A stretch of 32,740 bases of DNA from Proteobacteria bacterium SG_bin4 (GCA_002083395.1 LWDH01000003.1:1-32740); one strand, 5' to 3'; positions 14,236-22,885 are shown, numbered from the stretch's first letter. Notes: a model not told the origin generated them from the sequence alone. A program made the numbers and translations.

Positions 14236-14586
14236 CTAATTCTTTTGTTGAGCCATTTCCCGGATCGGCCGTATCGGTCTGACTTCGATGCTCCCGACCT
14301 GCGCCGGTGGAATCTTGCTAGCCAGTTGAATGGCTTCGTCCAGATGTTGGGCTTCAATGAGATAGAAACCTGCCAGCTGTTCTTTGGTTTCGGCAAACGG
14401 TCCATCGGTGATATTGATTTTGCCGTTACGCACTCTGACCGTCGTAGCGGTATGCACCGGTTGCAGCGCTTCAGAAGCCAAACAATGCCCGGAGCGGCGG
14501 ATTTTCTCGTCATAGTCGAGACAATCGCTATCCGGTAGAGCGTCGAGCATGCTTTCCTCACAATAAACCAGACATAAGTATTTCAT
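14236..14586 (-). CDS. YCII/DGPF-domain protein (second copy)
   Basis: A 116-aa YCII-family protein beginning MKYLCLVYCEESMLDALPDS, with the DGPFAETKEQLAGFYLIEA motif and a following helix DEAIQLASKIP. It is clearly paralogous to the 124-aa copy just upstream (same MKYLCL start, same DGPFAETKEQ core, same SIEVRPI ending), which implies tandem duplication. It starts 46 bp after that gene. Residues conserved in the family (Asp/Gly/Pro/Phe loop and a histidine in SGHCLAS) are intact. Its role is unknown beyond association with ECF42. Confidence 0.92.
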   Translation of the reverse strand: MKYLCLVYCEESMLDALPDSDCLDYDEKIRRSGHCLASEALQPVHTATTVRVRNGKINITDGPFAETKEQLAGFYLIEAQHLDEAIQLASKIPPAQVGSIEVRPIRPIREMAQQKN

Positions 14587-14632
14587 TGGTTACTCCGATT
14601 GATAAGATGATTTTAAGCGAATGGATTTATTA

Positions 14633-15007
14633 TCAACTCAAGCCCAATACATCCAGGGTTTGAGGATCCGTGGCGATCGGCCGGATTTCCACGCAGCCGC
14701 GCGATGCACCAGGTATTTTCGCTGCGACCTGGATGGCCTCATTCAGATCGCGCGCTTCAATGACATAGTAACCGCCAAACTGTTCTTTGGTTTCCGCAAA
14801 CGGGCCATCAGTGCTGGAAATCTTACCTTTGCGCACCCGGATCGTAATCGCTGCCGACGGCGGCAATAATCGGTTGCAGTCGACAAAATGACCGCTTTCA
14901 CGAATGTCGTCGGTAAATTCACGGTATTCTTCATAATGCTGATCTGCTTCGTTTTTAGGCATTTGCTCCATCACTTTTTCGGCGCAAATCAAACACAGAT
15001 ATTTCAT
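14633..15007 (-). CDS. YCII/DGPF-domain protein (first copy)
   Basis: A 124-aa YCII-family protein. I start it at ATG 15007 (MKYLCLICAEKVMEQMPKNE), which has AAGGAAC upstream, and reject a longer open frame whose extra 24 residues are not family-like. Core motif DGPFAETKEQFGGYYVIEA, helix DLNEAIQVAAKIPGA and ending VEIRPIA are as in the second copy. It sits 68 bp behind the ECF42 sigma gene, the position typical for the DGPF partner. Its job in signalling is not established. Confidence 0.92.
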   Translation of the reverse strand: MKYLCLICAEKVMEQMPKNEADQHYEEYREFTDDIRESGHFVDCNRLLPPSAAITIRVRKGKISSTDGPFAETKEQFGGYYVIEARDLNEAIQVAAKIPGASRGCVEIRPIATDPQTLDVLGLS

Positions 15008-15075
15008 GGCATGTTCCTTGAAATGAATAAGAAGTCTGGTTAGTCGATTGGGATTGTCCGGAATCGACAACGGAT

Positions 15076-16332
15076 TCAATTATTTTTTAATTCCGCCAGC
15101 CTTTTTTGCAGAAAACGCCGCTCGGGTTCCTGCTGCACGAGCTTAAGCGCTTGCTGATAAGCCTTGATGGCCGGTGCCGTTTGACCCAACCTGCGGTAAC
15201 AATCCGCTTGTGCGGCATAGATCAAGTGATAATCTTTGAGCTGGCCTTGCGCGATCAGTGCTGCGATCTGCGCAAGTCCCGCATCCGGCCCGTCGCGCAT
15301 CGTCACGGCAACGGCGCGGTTTAATTCAACCACCGGCGATGGATAAATGCGCAGCAGGACATCATATAATGCGACGATTTCCTGCCAATCCGTGGCATCG
15401 GCGCTAGGTGCTTCGGCGTGGATAGCGGCAATTGCCGCTTGCAGGACATAGATACCGAAGCCTGGCATACTCAAGGCCTGTTTCACCAGTGTTACGCCTT
15501 CAGCGATCTGGTCACGCTGCCACAGTGCGCGATCCTGTTCGTCGAGCAGGATCAAATCGCCTTGTGCGCTGATGCGTGCCGCGCGCCGCGAATCCTGCAG
15601 CAGCATGAGTGCCAGCAAGCCGCGAATCTCCGCTTCTGCCGGCAGCAATTCCATCAGTAACCGGCCGAGGCGGATCGCTTCGGCGGAGAGATCGTGCCGC
15701 GTCAGTTCCGTGCCGGACGAAGCCGAGTAGCCTTCGTTGAAAACCAAATAGATAACCTGCAAAACGGCATCCAGGCGTTCGGCAAGTTGCTCAGGCTGTG
15801 GGACTTCATACGGTATGCGGGCTTCGCGGATTTTTGCTTTGGCGCGCACGATGCGCTGTGCAGCGGTTTTGGGCGCAATCAGGAACGCGCGTGCGATTTC
15901 TTCCGTGGTCAGGCCGCAAATTTCACGCAAAGTTAAGGCAATTTGCGCTTCCGGCGATAAACTTGGGTGGCAACAAGTAAAAATCAACCGTAATTGATCG
16001 TCCTGCAGGTTTTCATTGCTTGTGTCATCCGGGTTTGTAATCAAGGCTTCGTAATCTTCCGGAATCTCGCCGAGCGCATCGAAGCGGGCATCGCGGCGGA
16101 TTTTATCGATGGCCTTGAAACGTCCCACCGATACTAACCACGCGCGGGGATTGCCGGGTATGCCTTGTTGCGGCCATTGCTCCAATGCAACCTTGAATGC
16201 GTCATGCAAAGCTTCTTCAGCCTGATCGAAATCACCCAGCAAACGTATCAATGTCGCCAGCACGCGCCTGAATTCGTTGCGATACAGTTGTTCCAGAATG
16301 ATGGCAAAATCTTGCCGCGATGTGTCGTTCAA
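15076..16332 (-). CDS. ECF-type sigma factor, ECF42-like with C-terminal extension
   Basis: A 418-aa regulator. Residues 10-80 are sigma region 2 (LIRLLGDFDQAEEALHDAFK, WPQQGIPGNPRAWLVSVGR). Residues about 115-180 are region 4 (CCHPSLSPEAQIALTLREIC, then TTEEIARAFLIAPKTAAQRI). The remaining 230 residues are the DUF6596/TPR-like extension, beginning VLQVIYLVFNEGYSASSG. This architecture is that of the ECF42 group, which lacks a classical anti-sigma factor and neighbours DGPF genes, as here. The only fitting start is TTG at 16332 with a weak ribosome site; a TGA lies eight codons upstream in frame. It probably directs transcription of its own downstream operon. Confidence 0.93.
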   Translation of the reverse strand: MNDTSRQDFAIILEQLYRNEFRRVLATLIRLLGDFDQAEEALHDAFKVALEQWPQQGIPGNPRAWLVSVGRFKAIDKIRRDARFDALGEIPEDYEALITNPDDTSNENLQDDQLRLIFTCCHPSLSPEAQIALTLREICGLTTEEIARAFLIAPKTAAQRIVRAKAKIREARIPYEVPQPEQLAERLDAVLQVIYLVFNEGYSASSGTELTRHDLSAEAIRLGRLLMELLPAEAEIRGLLALMLLQDSRRAARISAQGDLILLDEQDRALWQRDQIAEGVTLVKQALSMPGFGIYVLQAAIAAIHAEAPSADATDWQEIVALYDVLLRIYPSPVVELNRAVAVTMRDGPDAGLAQIAALIAQGQLKDYHLIYAAQADCYRRLGQTAPAIKAYQQALKLVQQEPERRFLQKRLAELKNN

Positions 16333-16437
16333 CTTGATGATATGTCCGTATGATCATTAAAACCAGGGCCTCAATGTATCACAGGAAAATTTTAATGGAA
16401 CCTGATCTTGTGGATCTTGCGAGATTGGAGGTTGAAT

Positions 16438-16885
16438 TTAATTTCTTGAAAAAATCAAATCCCACACGCCATGCCCAAGTTTCAGCCCTCTTTGTTCAAA
16501 CTTGGTCAAAGGCCGATGGTCCGGACGTGGCGCATATTCCAGCGCGGTGTTGGATAATCGGGATTCATGCTGCAGAACTTGCAAAATATGCAGCGCATAA
16601 TCTTCCCAGTCAGTAGCTACATGAATATAACCGCCGGATTTCAGAAGTTCGCACAGCCGGGCGACCAAGGCAGGTTGGATCAAGCGGCGCTTGTGGTGCT
16701 GAGCCTTGGGCCAGGGATCGGGAAAGAAAATGTGTATGCCGTTCAAGGAATCCGTGGGCAGCATGTAGTGCATTACTTGACAGCGTTGTGCTGAATGATG
16801 CGCAGATTGGTGAGCCCAAGCTGTTAAAAACTTGATCGAGATCCATTAAGTTCTCGCTGAATGGAGTACCGTATTGTGGCAGCAA
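16438..16885 (-). pseudogene. trmB: Decayed tRNA (guanine-N7)-methyltransferase
   Basis: Three pieces of TrmB lie in order. First LLPQYGTPFSENLMDLDQVF from 16885. Then, in another frame, LGLTNLRIIQHNAVK, which runs into a TAA. Then, after a one-base shift at about 16775, HYMLPTDSLNGIHIFFPDPW and the rest of the C-terminal half to 16438. Between the first two pieces the SAM-binding core (about 50-60 residues) is missing, and the N-terminus before LLPQY is gone. So there is a 5' truncation, an internal deletion and a frameshift. The C-terminal piece is well preserved, so the decay looks recent. A working copy is presumably elsewhere. Confidence 0.82.
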
Positions 16886-17176
16886 AATTTATAGGCACGG
16901 CGCTACGCATTGGAGATGCGTCCTTGACGAAGAGCGAAACTACGTATGGTCTGCTGCATGGGCGAATACGATAACAACGGTGGATGCACCGATCAGGCGG
17001 ATTTGCCTGTGGTTGGCTTGCTTGTGGCGGTATCCGAGCAGGCTTACGCCATCCACTGGAGAACTGAGGCCGGCGTTGTAGAGTTTTTTCGCCATGCGCC
17101 CAGCCAAGTAGGCTTCGCGCATGGCGAGATAATGCCGAATTATCTGGGGCGAGGCACTCTTAATTAAACACTCTTC
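16886..17176. other. Gene-free spacer, nothing recognised
   Basis: About 290 bp between the broken 5' end of trmB and the MITE. Open frames of 70-120 codons exist on both strands (for example 16946-17167 plus), but none has a convincing ribosome site or a recognisable domain. The stretch may be remnant DNA brought in by the event that truncated trmB. Confidence 0.5.
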
Positions 17177-17180
17177 TAAG

Positions 17181-17365
17181 GAAACGCTGATCAAATTCCA
17201 AATTTGAGAGGCGTCTAAAATACCCAAATGGCGAACCACGAGACACAGAACGAAGGAAATTCGGTGACAAAATGTCACTGAAAAATGAATTGCCACAGAA
17301 ATCGGTGGTAAAAAACCACCGGCAGTACCAAAAAATCTGGAAGATGCTATTTGATCAGCGCTTCC
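17181..17365. mobile_element. 185-bp MITE with CTAA target duplication
   Basis: Terminal inverted repeats GGAAACGCTGATCAAAT (17181-17197) and ATTTGATCAGCGCTTCC (17349-17365) pair at 16 of 17 positions. CTAA flanks both ends (17177-17180 and 17366-17369). Internal hairpins GTGAC-aaaat-GTCAC and CGGTGGT-aaaaa-ACCACCG are present. It has no coding capacity. The GGAA start and YTAR duplication point to an IS5-group transposase acting in trans. The TIR differs from that of the element before purB. It sits 167 bp upstream of the eCIS operon and could affect its expression. Confidence 0.78.
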
Positions 17366-17532
17366 CTAATGATTTTACAATTTCCTTGAGGTTTCGCCAT
17401 TCTTCGGCTAAGCTGTAATATGTTAAATTGAATTAGAGGAAATAAGTGTAACACTGTAATATTTCTAAGTTTTGTCGGGTTCAATTAAGCAAGATGTAGA
17501 GCGCTACTAATCCAATCAATAAGGAGCTGGCT

Positions 17533-19116
17533 ATGGGGCAGTATAAAACACCGGGTGTTTACATTGTTGAAAAGAGTGCGTTTCCCAATTCCGTCGTAGA
17601 AGTCGCTACAGCCGTACCGGCATTTATCGGGTACACGGAAAAAGCAAACAATAAGGGTAAATCTTTGTTAAACAAGGCTTGGCGAATCTCGTCCATGTCC
17701 GAATTTATCAGTTTTTTCGGCGGCCCGCCCAAAACGCAATATCAGATAGCCGAAGTTGCGGCTCCCGCTCCTGCTCCCAGTGGGAAAGATAAGGATAAAG
17801 ACTCTGGAAAGGGAGGGGCTGCTGCCGCGGCAGCAACTGAATCCGATTTCTCCAGTAATGATAAAGAGTATGGTTTGACGCTGCAGGGGGCTCGCTATTT
17901 TCTTTATCACAGCATGATGCTGTTCTTTCAAAATGGCGGCGGAGCTTGTTACGTGATTTCGGTAGGAAATTACGAACAGGAAATAGCAAAGCAAATTATT
18001 GAAAAGCCAAAACTGAGCGCAGGAATTGATATTCTGCTAAAAGAACAAGAACCAACCATGGTAGTGATTCCGGATGCAGTGTCGCTGGCCGAAGCAGATT
18101 GCATTGCGCTGCAGCAGGCGATGCTCAGCCATTGCGGGCAAGTGATGAAAAACCGTTTTGCTATTTTGGACGTGTTCGACGGTTATAAGGAGGCGCAGGA
18201 TAGCGGCTGTATCGAGAATTTCCGCAACGATCTCGGTACGAACAGTCTGGATTTTGCTGCGGCGTACTATCCCTGGTTGAATACCTCGATTGTGCAAACC
18301 GGCGATTTAAGCTTCGCAAATATTTCCAACCTGGATAAATTGAAAGAATTGCTGAAAGCGGAAACTGACGGTAGTGATCTGGATGACAAGAAAAAAGGCG
18401 AAATCAACGCCAAAATTGCGGAAATTGGCGTGACGCCGAAAACCGATCAAATGTCCAGCGATGAAGATTTGCACAAAATTCTCACCGCGGTTTGTCCGCT
18501 TTACAAGAACATCATCGAAAGTATCAAGCTCAAGCTCAATTTGTTGCCGCCCAGTGCCGGCATGGCGGGTGTCTATACCATGGTGGATAATTCCCGCGGC
18601 GTGTGGAAAGCGCCTGCCAATGTCAGTCTGAATGCGGTGATTTCACCTTCTGTGGAGATCACACATGCGCAGCAGGAAGACTTGAATGTGACGACTGCCG
18701 GAAAATCGATCAATGCGATTCGCACTTTCATTGGCGAAGGCACATTGGTTTGGGGGGCGCGCACGCTCGACGGCAATAGTCTTGATTGGCGCTATATTAA
18801 TGTGCGCAGAACCATGATCATGCTGGAAGAATCGATCAAGCTGGCAACCAAGGCCTATGTATTTGAACCGAATGTTTCCAATACTTGGGTTACGATCAAA
18901 AGCATGATCAGTAATTTCTTGACCAGCATCTGGAAACGGGGTGGTTTGGCTGGCGCAACACCGGACGACGCTTTTGGTGTTTATGTCGGTTTGGGCGAAA
19001 CCATGACGCCGCAGGACATTCTGGATGGCATGTTGAAAGTGACCGTGCTGGTTGCATTGAGCCGCCCGGCTGAGTTTATCGAGATTACTTTCCAGCAGCA
19101 GATGCAGAAATCTTAA
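17533..19116 (+). CDS. eCIS contractile tail sheath protein
   Basis: A 527-aa phage-tail-sheath family protein, the Afp2-4/Pvc2-4 counterpart, which polymerises around the tube and contracts to drive injection. Signature parts: the N-terminus YKTPGVYIVEKSAFPNSVVE, AVPAFIGYTEKA, LFFQNGGGACYVISVG (residues 130-145), and the C-terminal PPSAGMAGVYTMVDNSRGVW with KAPANVSLN, followed by GEGTLVWGARTLDGN. Residues 76-103 are a low-complexity Ala/Pro/Lys/Asp linker, probably a surface loop. The ribosome site AAGGAG sits seven bases before the ATG. It is the first gene of the eCIS operon. The 160 bp upstream, between it and the MITE, should hold the promoter, but I cannot assign boxes confidently. Only one sheath gene is present, whereas Afp and PVC have three. 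Confidence 0.95.
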   Translation: MGQYKTPGVYIVEKSAFPNSVVEVATAVPAFIGYTEKANNKGKSLLNKAWRISSMSEFISFFGGPPKTQYQIAEVAAPAPAPSGKDKDKDSGKGGAAAAAATESDFSSNDKEYGLTLQGARYFLYHSMMLFFQNGGGACYVISVGNYEQEIAKQIIEKPKLSAGIDILLKEQEPTMVVIPDAVSLAEADCIALQQAMLSHCGQVMKNRFAILDVFDGYKEAQDSGCIENFRNDLGTNSLDFAAAYYPWLNTSIVQTGDLSFANISNLDKLKELLKAETDGSDLDDKKKGEINAKIAEIGVTPKTDQMSSDEDLHKILTAVCPLYKNIIESIKLKLNLLPPSAGMAGVYTMVDNSRGVWKAPANVSLNAVISPSVEITHAQQEDLNVTTAGKSINAIRTFIGEGTLVWGARTLDGNSLDWRYINVRRTMIMLEESIKLATKAYVFEPNVSNTWVTIKSMISNFLTSIWKRGGLAGATPDDAFGVYVGLGETMTPQDILDGMLKVTVLVALSRPAEFIEITFQQQMQKS

Positions 19117-19196
19117 CCTGAAAGTTAAGCTGTTACTAATGCAGTTGACGGACACGACATTTATTTCTTAATCAATAAAATAAGCAGGAGTTAATC

Positions 19197-19655
19197 ATGG
19201 CAGATGATGGATCAGCTCAATCGACAACAGTTTGGCCCATGCCGAAATTTTATTTTCAGGTTAAATGGGATTCACAAGTGATGCGGTTTCAGGAAGTCAG
19301 CGGATTGGATATCCAATCCGAAGAGATAAAATACCGTCATGGCGATAGCCCGGAATTTTCGGTCATTAAGATGCCGGGGATGAAGAAGTTTGGCAATATC
19401 ACCATGAAGAAAGGCATTTTTAAGGGCGATAACAAATTCTGGGATTGGTTTAAGCAAATCAAGATGAACACGATCAAGCGCCTACCGGTCACAATCAGCT
19501 TGCTTGATGAAGGGGGTAAAGCAACGATGGTGTGGACGTTGACCAATGCCTGGCCGACCAAAATTACCGGTACCGACCTGAAATCGGAAGGCAACGAAGT
19601 GGCAATCGAGAGTATTGAGATCGTGCATGAAGGCTTGACGATCGCCAACAGTTAA
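19197..19655 (+). CDS. eCIS inner tube protein (Afp1-like)
   Basis: A 152-aa phage tail tube/Hcp-like protein. Typical segments are FYFQVKWDSQVMRFQEVSGL, a DIQSEEIKYRHGDSPEF stretch, the kinetic core MPGMKKFGNITMKKGIF, and KITGTDLKSEGNEVAIESIE near the C-terminus. These match the T4 gp19-like tube proteins of extracellular injection systems, stacked as hexamer rings inside the sheath. Ribosome site CAGGAG precedes the ATG. It lies 80 bp after the sheath gene and 20 bp before a paralogous tube gene. As the first and shorter tube gene it is presumably the major tube subunit. Confidence 0.93.
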   Translation: MADDGSAQSTTVWPMPKFYFQVKWDSQVMRFQEVSGLDIQSEEIKYRHGDSPEFSVIKMPGMKKFGNITMKKGIFKGDNKFWDWFKQIKMNTIKRLPVTISLLDEGGKATMVWTLTNAWPTKITGTDLKSEGNEVAIESIEIVHEGLTIANS

Positions 19656-19675
19656 TCACAAGCTCCGGAAAGCAG

Positions 19676-20158
19676 ATGAGCGGTTCGATGAATATGTCAT
19701 TATCGGGCAATATTTATCCGCCATCTGCTTTTTATTTTAAGGTAATCATCGGACCGCCGGCTGGTTTGACGGTTGACACTTCGTTTCAGGAAGTTTCCGG
19801 GATCGATATAGAGATGGACGTCGAAACCGTGATCGAAGGCGGTGAAAACCGGTTTGTCCGGCAATTGCCGAAAGGCACCAAGCATTCGAATTTATCGTTG
19901 AAGCGGGGAATAGCTGCTTTAGATTCACCGCTGGTGATTTGGTGTAAATCTACACTGGAATCCGGTTTGAATTTAGCGATTAAACCCTTGCCGGTACTGG
20001 TGTACCTGATGAACGAAGACAAGGCGCCGATTCGCGGCTGGTCTTTTGATTCGGCGTATCCTTTGAAATGGGAAGTGGAAAGTTTCGGGTCGACTAAAAA
20101 CGAAGTGGCGATTGAAAAAATTGTGTTGAGCTATACCGCTTCATCTCGCATCATTTAG
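19676..20158 (+). CDS. Second eCIS tube protein (Afp5-like)
   Basis: A 160-aa paralogue of the preceding tube protein with the same pattern: FYFKVIIGPPAGLTVDTSFQ, EVSGIDIEMDVETVIEGGEN, LPKGTKHSNLSLKRGI, and KWEVESFGSTKNEVAIEKI. In Afp/PVC-type systems the second tube protein forms the ring joining tube to spike/baseplate. An insertion in the N-terminal loop (GPPAGLTVDT) relative to the first tube distinguishes it. It starts ATG 19676 with GGAAAGCAG upstream. It is followed after 17 bp by the small DUF5908-like gene, and is likely co-transcribed with its neighbours. Confidence 0.92.
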   Translation: MSGSMNMSLSGNIYPPSAFYFKVIIGPPAGLTVDTSFQEVSGIDIEMDVETVIEGGENRFVRQLPKGTKHSNLSLKRGIAALDSPLVIWCKSTLESGLNLAIKPLPVLVYLMNEDKAPIRGWSFDSAYPLKWEVESFGSTKNEVAIEKIVLSYTASSRII

Positions 20159-20175
20159 CCCGTCAGGATAAGAAG

Positions 20176-20340
20176 ATGTCTATTGAAATAAAGCAATTAC
20201 TGATCAAATCAAACATCGTCCAAAGAACCAAACAGGAGGATCCGGAGCTGCCGGAAGAGTACCGGGAACTCAAGGAGGATATTCTTTCCGAATGCCGCCG
20301 CATGATTCATGATTCTTTGCAGCGAATGGAAGACCGCTAA
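20176..20340 (+). CDS. Small DUF5908-like eCIS protein, 54 aa
   Basis: The frame reads MSIEIKQLLIKSNIVQRTKQ and continues as a highly charged helix to a C-terminal MEDR. It is the short conserved protein that many eCIS loci carry between the second tube and the LysM tube-initiator gene (Afp6/DUF5908-like; recognised from position and the MSIEIKQLLIKS start). AGAAG is upstream. Its stop TAA abuts the ATG of the next gene directly (TAAATG), indicating translational coupling. The role is not known; a small baseplate or assembly factor is plausible. Confidence 0.8.
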   Translation: MSIEIKQLLIKSNIVQRTKQEDPELPEEYRELKEDILSECRRMIHDSLQRMEDR

Positions 20341-21042
20341 ATGCTGCTAAGCGGAACAAAAACGCTGCTGACGATTTCTCCGTGCACAGTGAATAGCGGC
20401 AAGATCAGCGTGGATGGCTCCAGGCAAAAATTCGAAGCGATGATCAATCCCGCGGGATATGAGCAAACGCTCCGGTTAAGTTATTCGAAAAACCGGGTGC
20501 TGGGCCAACCGGGAACGGAAACCAAATACGATATCAGCCATCCGGAGAAATTTACGCTCAAGGAATTGATATTGGATGCAACCGGCGCGGTGCGTGCTAA
20601 TCCGCTCGATGTGGTTAGCGATCCGGTCCCGATCAAGGATCAAGTCGATTTATTGAAAGATGTTGTTTACAACTATCAGGGCAGTAAGCACGAAGCGCCG
20701 ATTGTGCAAGTAAAATGGGGAGAATTGCTGTTTTATGGACGGGTGGAAACCCTGAAACTGGATTACACCTTGTTCAAACCGAGTGGCGTGCCGCTCAGAG
20801 CCAAAGTCACATTGACATTTGTCGAATATCAAAGCAGTGAGGAAATTTCAAAAGAAGCTGCAACCGAGTCACCGGATTTAACCCATCTGATCGAAGTGAA
20901 AGCCGGTGACACCCTGCCGCTGCTGTGTTATCGGGTTTATCAGGACTGCGGTTATTATCCGCAAGTCGCCAAGATAAATAACCTGACAAATTTTCGTGAT
21001 CTAAAGCCCGGGATGAAGCTTCAGTTCCCGCCATTAAGCTGA
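20341..21042 (+). CDS. Tube-initiator protein with C-terminal LysM (Afp7-like)
   Basis: A 233-aa CIS tube protein. Residues 1-165 form a gp53/gp54-like tube-initiating region (KFEAMINPAGYEQTLRLSYS, FTLKELILDATGA, WGELLFYGRVETLKLDYTLF, VPLRAKVTLTFVEYQS). Residues about 180-233 are a LysM-type fold (HLIEVKAGDTLPLLCYRVYQ with the KINNLTNFRDLKPGMKLQFP ending). In related particles this protein caps the spike end of the tube and the LysM part binds the spike. The start coincides with the stop of the small gene. Length and domain order are standard for Afp7/Pvc7. Confidence 0.92.
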   Translation: MLLSGTKTLLTISPCTVNSGKISVDGSRQKFEAMINPAGYEQTLRLSYSKNRVLGQPGTETKYDISHPEKFTLKELILDATGAVRANPLDVVSDPVPIKDQVDLLKDVVYNYQGSKHEAPIVQVKWGELLFYGRVETLKLDYTLFKPSGVPLRAKVTLTFVEYQSSEEISKEAATESPDLTHLIEVKAGDTLPLLCYRVYQDCGYYPQVAKINNLTNFRDLKPGMKLQFPPLS

Positions 21043-21050
21043 GGTTTACT

Positions 21051-22841
21051 ATGGCAGATTCCCCTTTGACGGGTAGCACAGGCGTGGTTTCGGTAACCAT
21101 CCAAAGTGACGGGGCTGCGATCGCAGACTCGGTTCAGATCGTATCCATTGAAATTTTTTACGCGGTCAATAAAATTCCGCACGCTAGGATCGTTTTGTTG
21201 GACGGCGATATGCCGAACAATGATTTTCCCGTGAGTAATGCCGACGATTTCAAACCCGGAGCGGAAATTACTATTAATGCCGGATACGCCAATCAGACCG
21301 ACACAGTTTTTAAAGGCATCGTGATTAAGCATGGCATTAAAATGGACGGCGATAACTTCTCCCGCTTGATTGTGCAATGCAAGGATAAAGCGGTTGCCAT
21401 GACGGTGGGGCGCAAGAATGCCAACTATGTCGATTCGAAAGACAGTGACATTCTCAGCAATATCATCGCATCCTATGGCGGACTGTCGTCCGATGTGGCG
21501 GCCACCAATACCAGCTTTAAGGAATTGGTGCAGTATTACTGTACGGATTGGGACTATGTGCTCGCCAGAGCCGAAGCTAATGGTTTGTTGGTGACGATCA
21601 ATGAAGCCAATGTCAGTGTGAAAGCTCCGCAAGTGAGCGGTGAGCCGGTGTTGACGCTGACTTACGGGATCGATCTGATGGCATTCGGTGCGGACGTGGA
21701 TGCCGCTGCCCAATATGAGGAAGTGAAAGGTGCCGTGTGGAATTTAACGGATCAAGCGGTACAAGTTTCACAAGCAGTTCCAAACAATCTGACCAGTCAA
21801 GGAAATCTGACAGGAAGCGAGCTGGCCGGCGTGATCGCGGCCAACAATTTTCGCTTGCAATCGCCGATACCGCTCGATGATTCGGCGCTAACCGATTGGG
21901 TCAAGGGACAGCAAGTAAAATCGGCTTTGGCGAGAATCCGCGGATATGCATCGTTTCAGGGCAGCGCCAAAGCCAAAGTCGGTGAACTGATCGAGTTAAA
22001 AGGTGTTGGTAACCGCTTTAACGGCAACGTATTGGTGACGGCGGTAAAACATGAGATCAAACAAGGCAACTGGGTCACGGAAATCGAATTTGGTCTGTCG
22101 CCGCTCTGGTTCACGGAACAGTATAAAACCGAAGCGCCGCTGGCGTCCGGATTGGTACCAGGGGTCAGCGGCTTGCAGATTGGCGTGGTGAAAAAGCTGG
22201 ATGCCGATCCGGATGGGCAATACAAAGTTCAGGTATCGGTTCCGGTGATGCAATCGGATACCGAAGGCGTGTGGGCGCGGCTTGCGAATTTCTATGGATC
22301 GAATGGTTTTGGCGCTTTTTTTATTCCGGAAATCGGTGATGAAGTGGTGTTGGGTTATTTCAACGACGATCCATCGTATCCGGTGATTCTAGGGAGTATG
22401 TACAGCAGCAACCGCAAGCCGCCATACGAGTTAACCGCGGACAATTACATCAAGGCGGTGGTGACAAGAAGCAAACTCAAGCTGGAGTTTGACGATGAAA
22501 AGAAAATCATCACGCTGATCACTCCCGCCAATAACAAGGTCGTCATCAACGACGATCAGAAATCGATTCTGTTGCAAGACCAAAATTCCAACAAGATTGA
22601 ACTGAATTCCAGCGGTATCGTGATCGACAGTCCAAAGGATATTAAGATCAGCGCCAAAGGTAAGATTACCATTGATGCCGTTGGCAATATCGAAGCAACG
22701 GCGCAAGCGGATATCAAGTGCCAAGGATTGAATGTCAATCATCAGGCAAATGTCGGTTTCAGCGCCAAAGGCAATGCCACTGCCGAATTGTCCGCCAGCG
22801 GACAAATCACGGTGAAAGGCGGCATTGTTATGATTAACTAG
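21051..22841 (+). CDS. VgrG-like central spike protein (Afp8-like)
   Basis: A 596-aa spike. The N-terminal 350 residues are the gp27-like ring domain (VSIEIFYAVNKIPHARIVLL, FKGIVIKHGIKMDGDNFSRL). Residues about 375-460 are the gp5 OB-fold (GVVKKLDADPDGQYKVQVSV, FFIPEIGDEVVLGYFNDDPS, YPVILGSMYSSNRKPPY). The rest is a beta-helical needle with repeats such as KDIKISAKGKITIDAVGNIE. It trimerises to form the puncturing spike at the centre of the baseplate. No C-terminal effector extension is present. The PAAR gene follows 44 bp on and should sit on its tip. Confidence 0.95.
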   Translation: MADSPLTGSTGVVSVTIQSDGAAIADSVQIVSIEIFYAVNKIPHARIVLLDGDMPNNDFPVSNADDFKPGAEITINAGYANQTDTVFKGIVIKHGIKMDGDNFSRLIVQCKDKAVAMTVGRKNANYVDSKDSDILSNIIASYGGLSSDVAATNTSFKELVQYYCTDWDYVLARAEANGLLVTINEANVSVKAPQVSGEPVLTLTYGIDLMAFGADVDAAAQYEEVKGAVWNLTDQAVQVSQAVPNNLTSQGNLTGSELAGVIAANNFRLQSPIPLDDSALTDWVKGQQVKSALARIRGYASFQGSAKAKVGELIELKGVGNRFNGNVLVTAVKHEIKQGNWVTEIEFGLSPLWFTEQYKTEAPLASGLVPGVSGLQIGVVKKLDADPDGQYKVQVSVPVMQSDTEGVWARLANFYGSNGFGAFFIPEIGDEVVLGYFNDDPSYPVILGSMYSSNRKPPYELTADNYIKAVVTRSKLKLEFDDEKKIITLITPANNKVVINDDQKSILLQDQNSNKIELNSSGIVIDSPKDIKISAKGKITIDAVGNIEATAQADIKCQGLNVNHQANVGFSAKGNATAELSASGQITVKGGIVMIN

Positions 22842-22885
22842 CATCATCCGGAAAAATTAACGATCGATACAGGAGTAGCAGAATC

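Noticed and set aside
16946..17167. 73-codon plus-strand frame between trmB remnant and MITE
   Set aside because: No recognised domain, weak start context, and an equally long minus-strand frame overlaps it; a chance open frame in remnant DNA is more likely.
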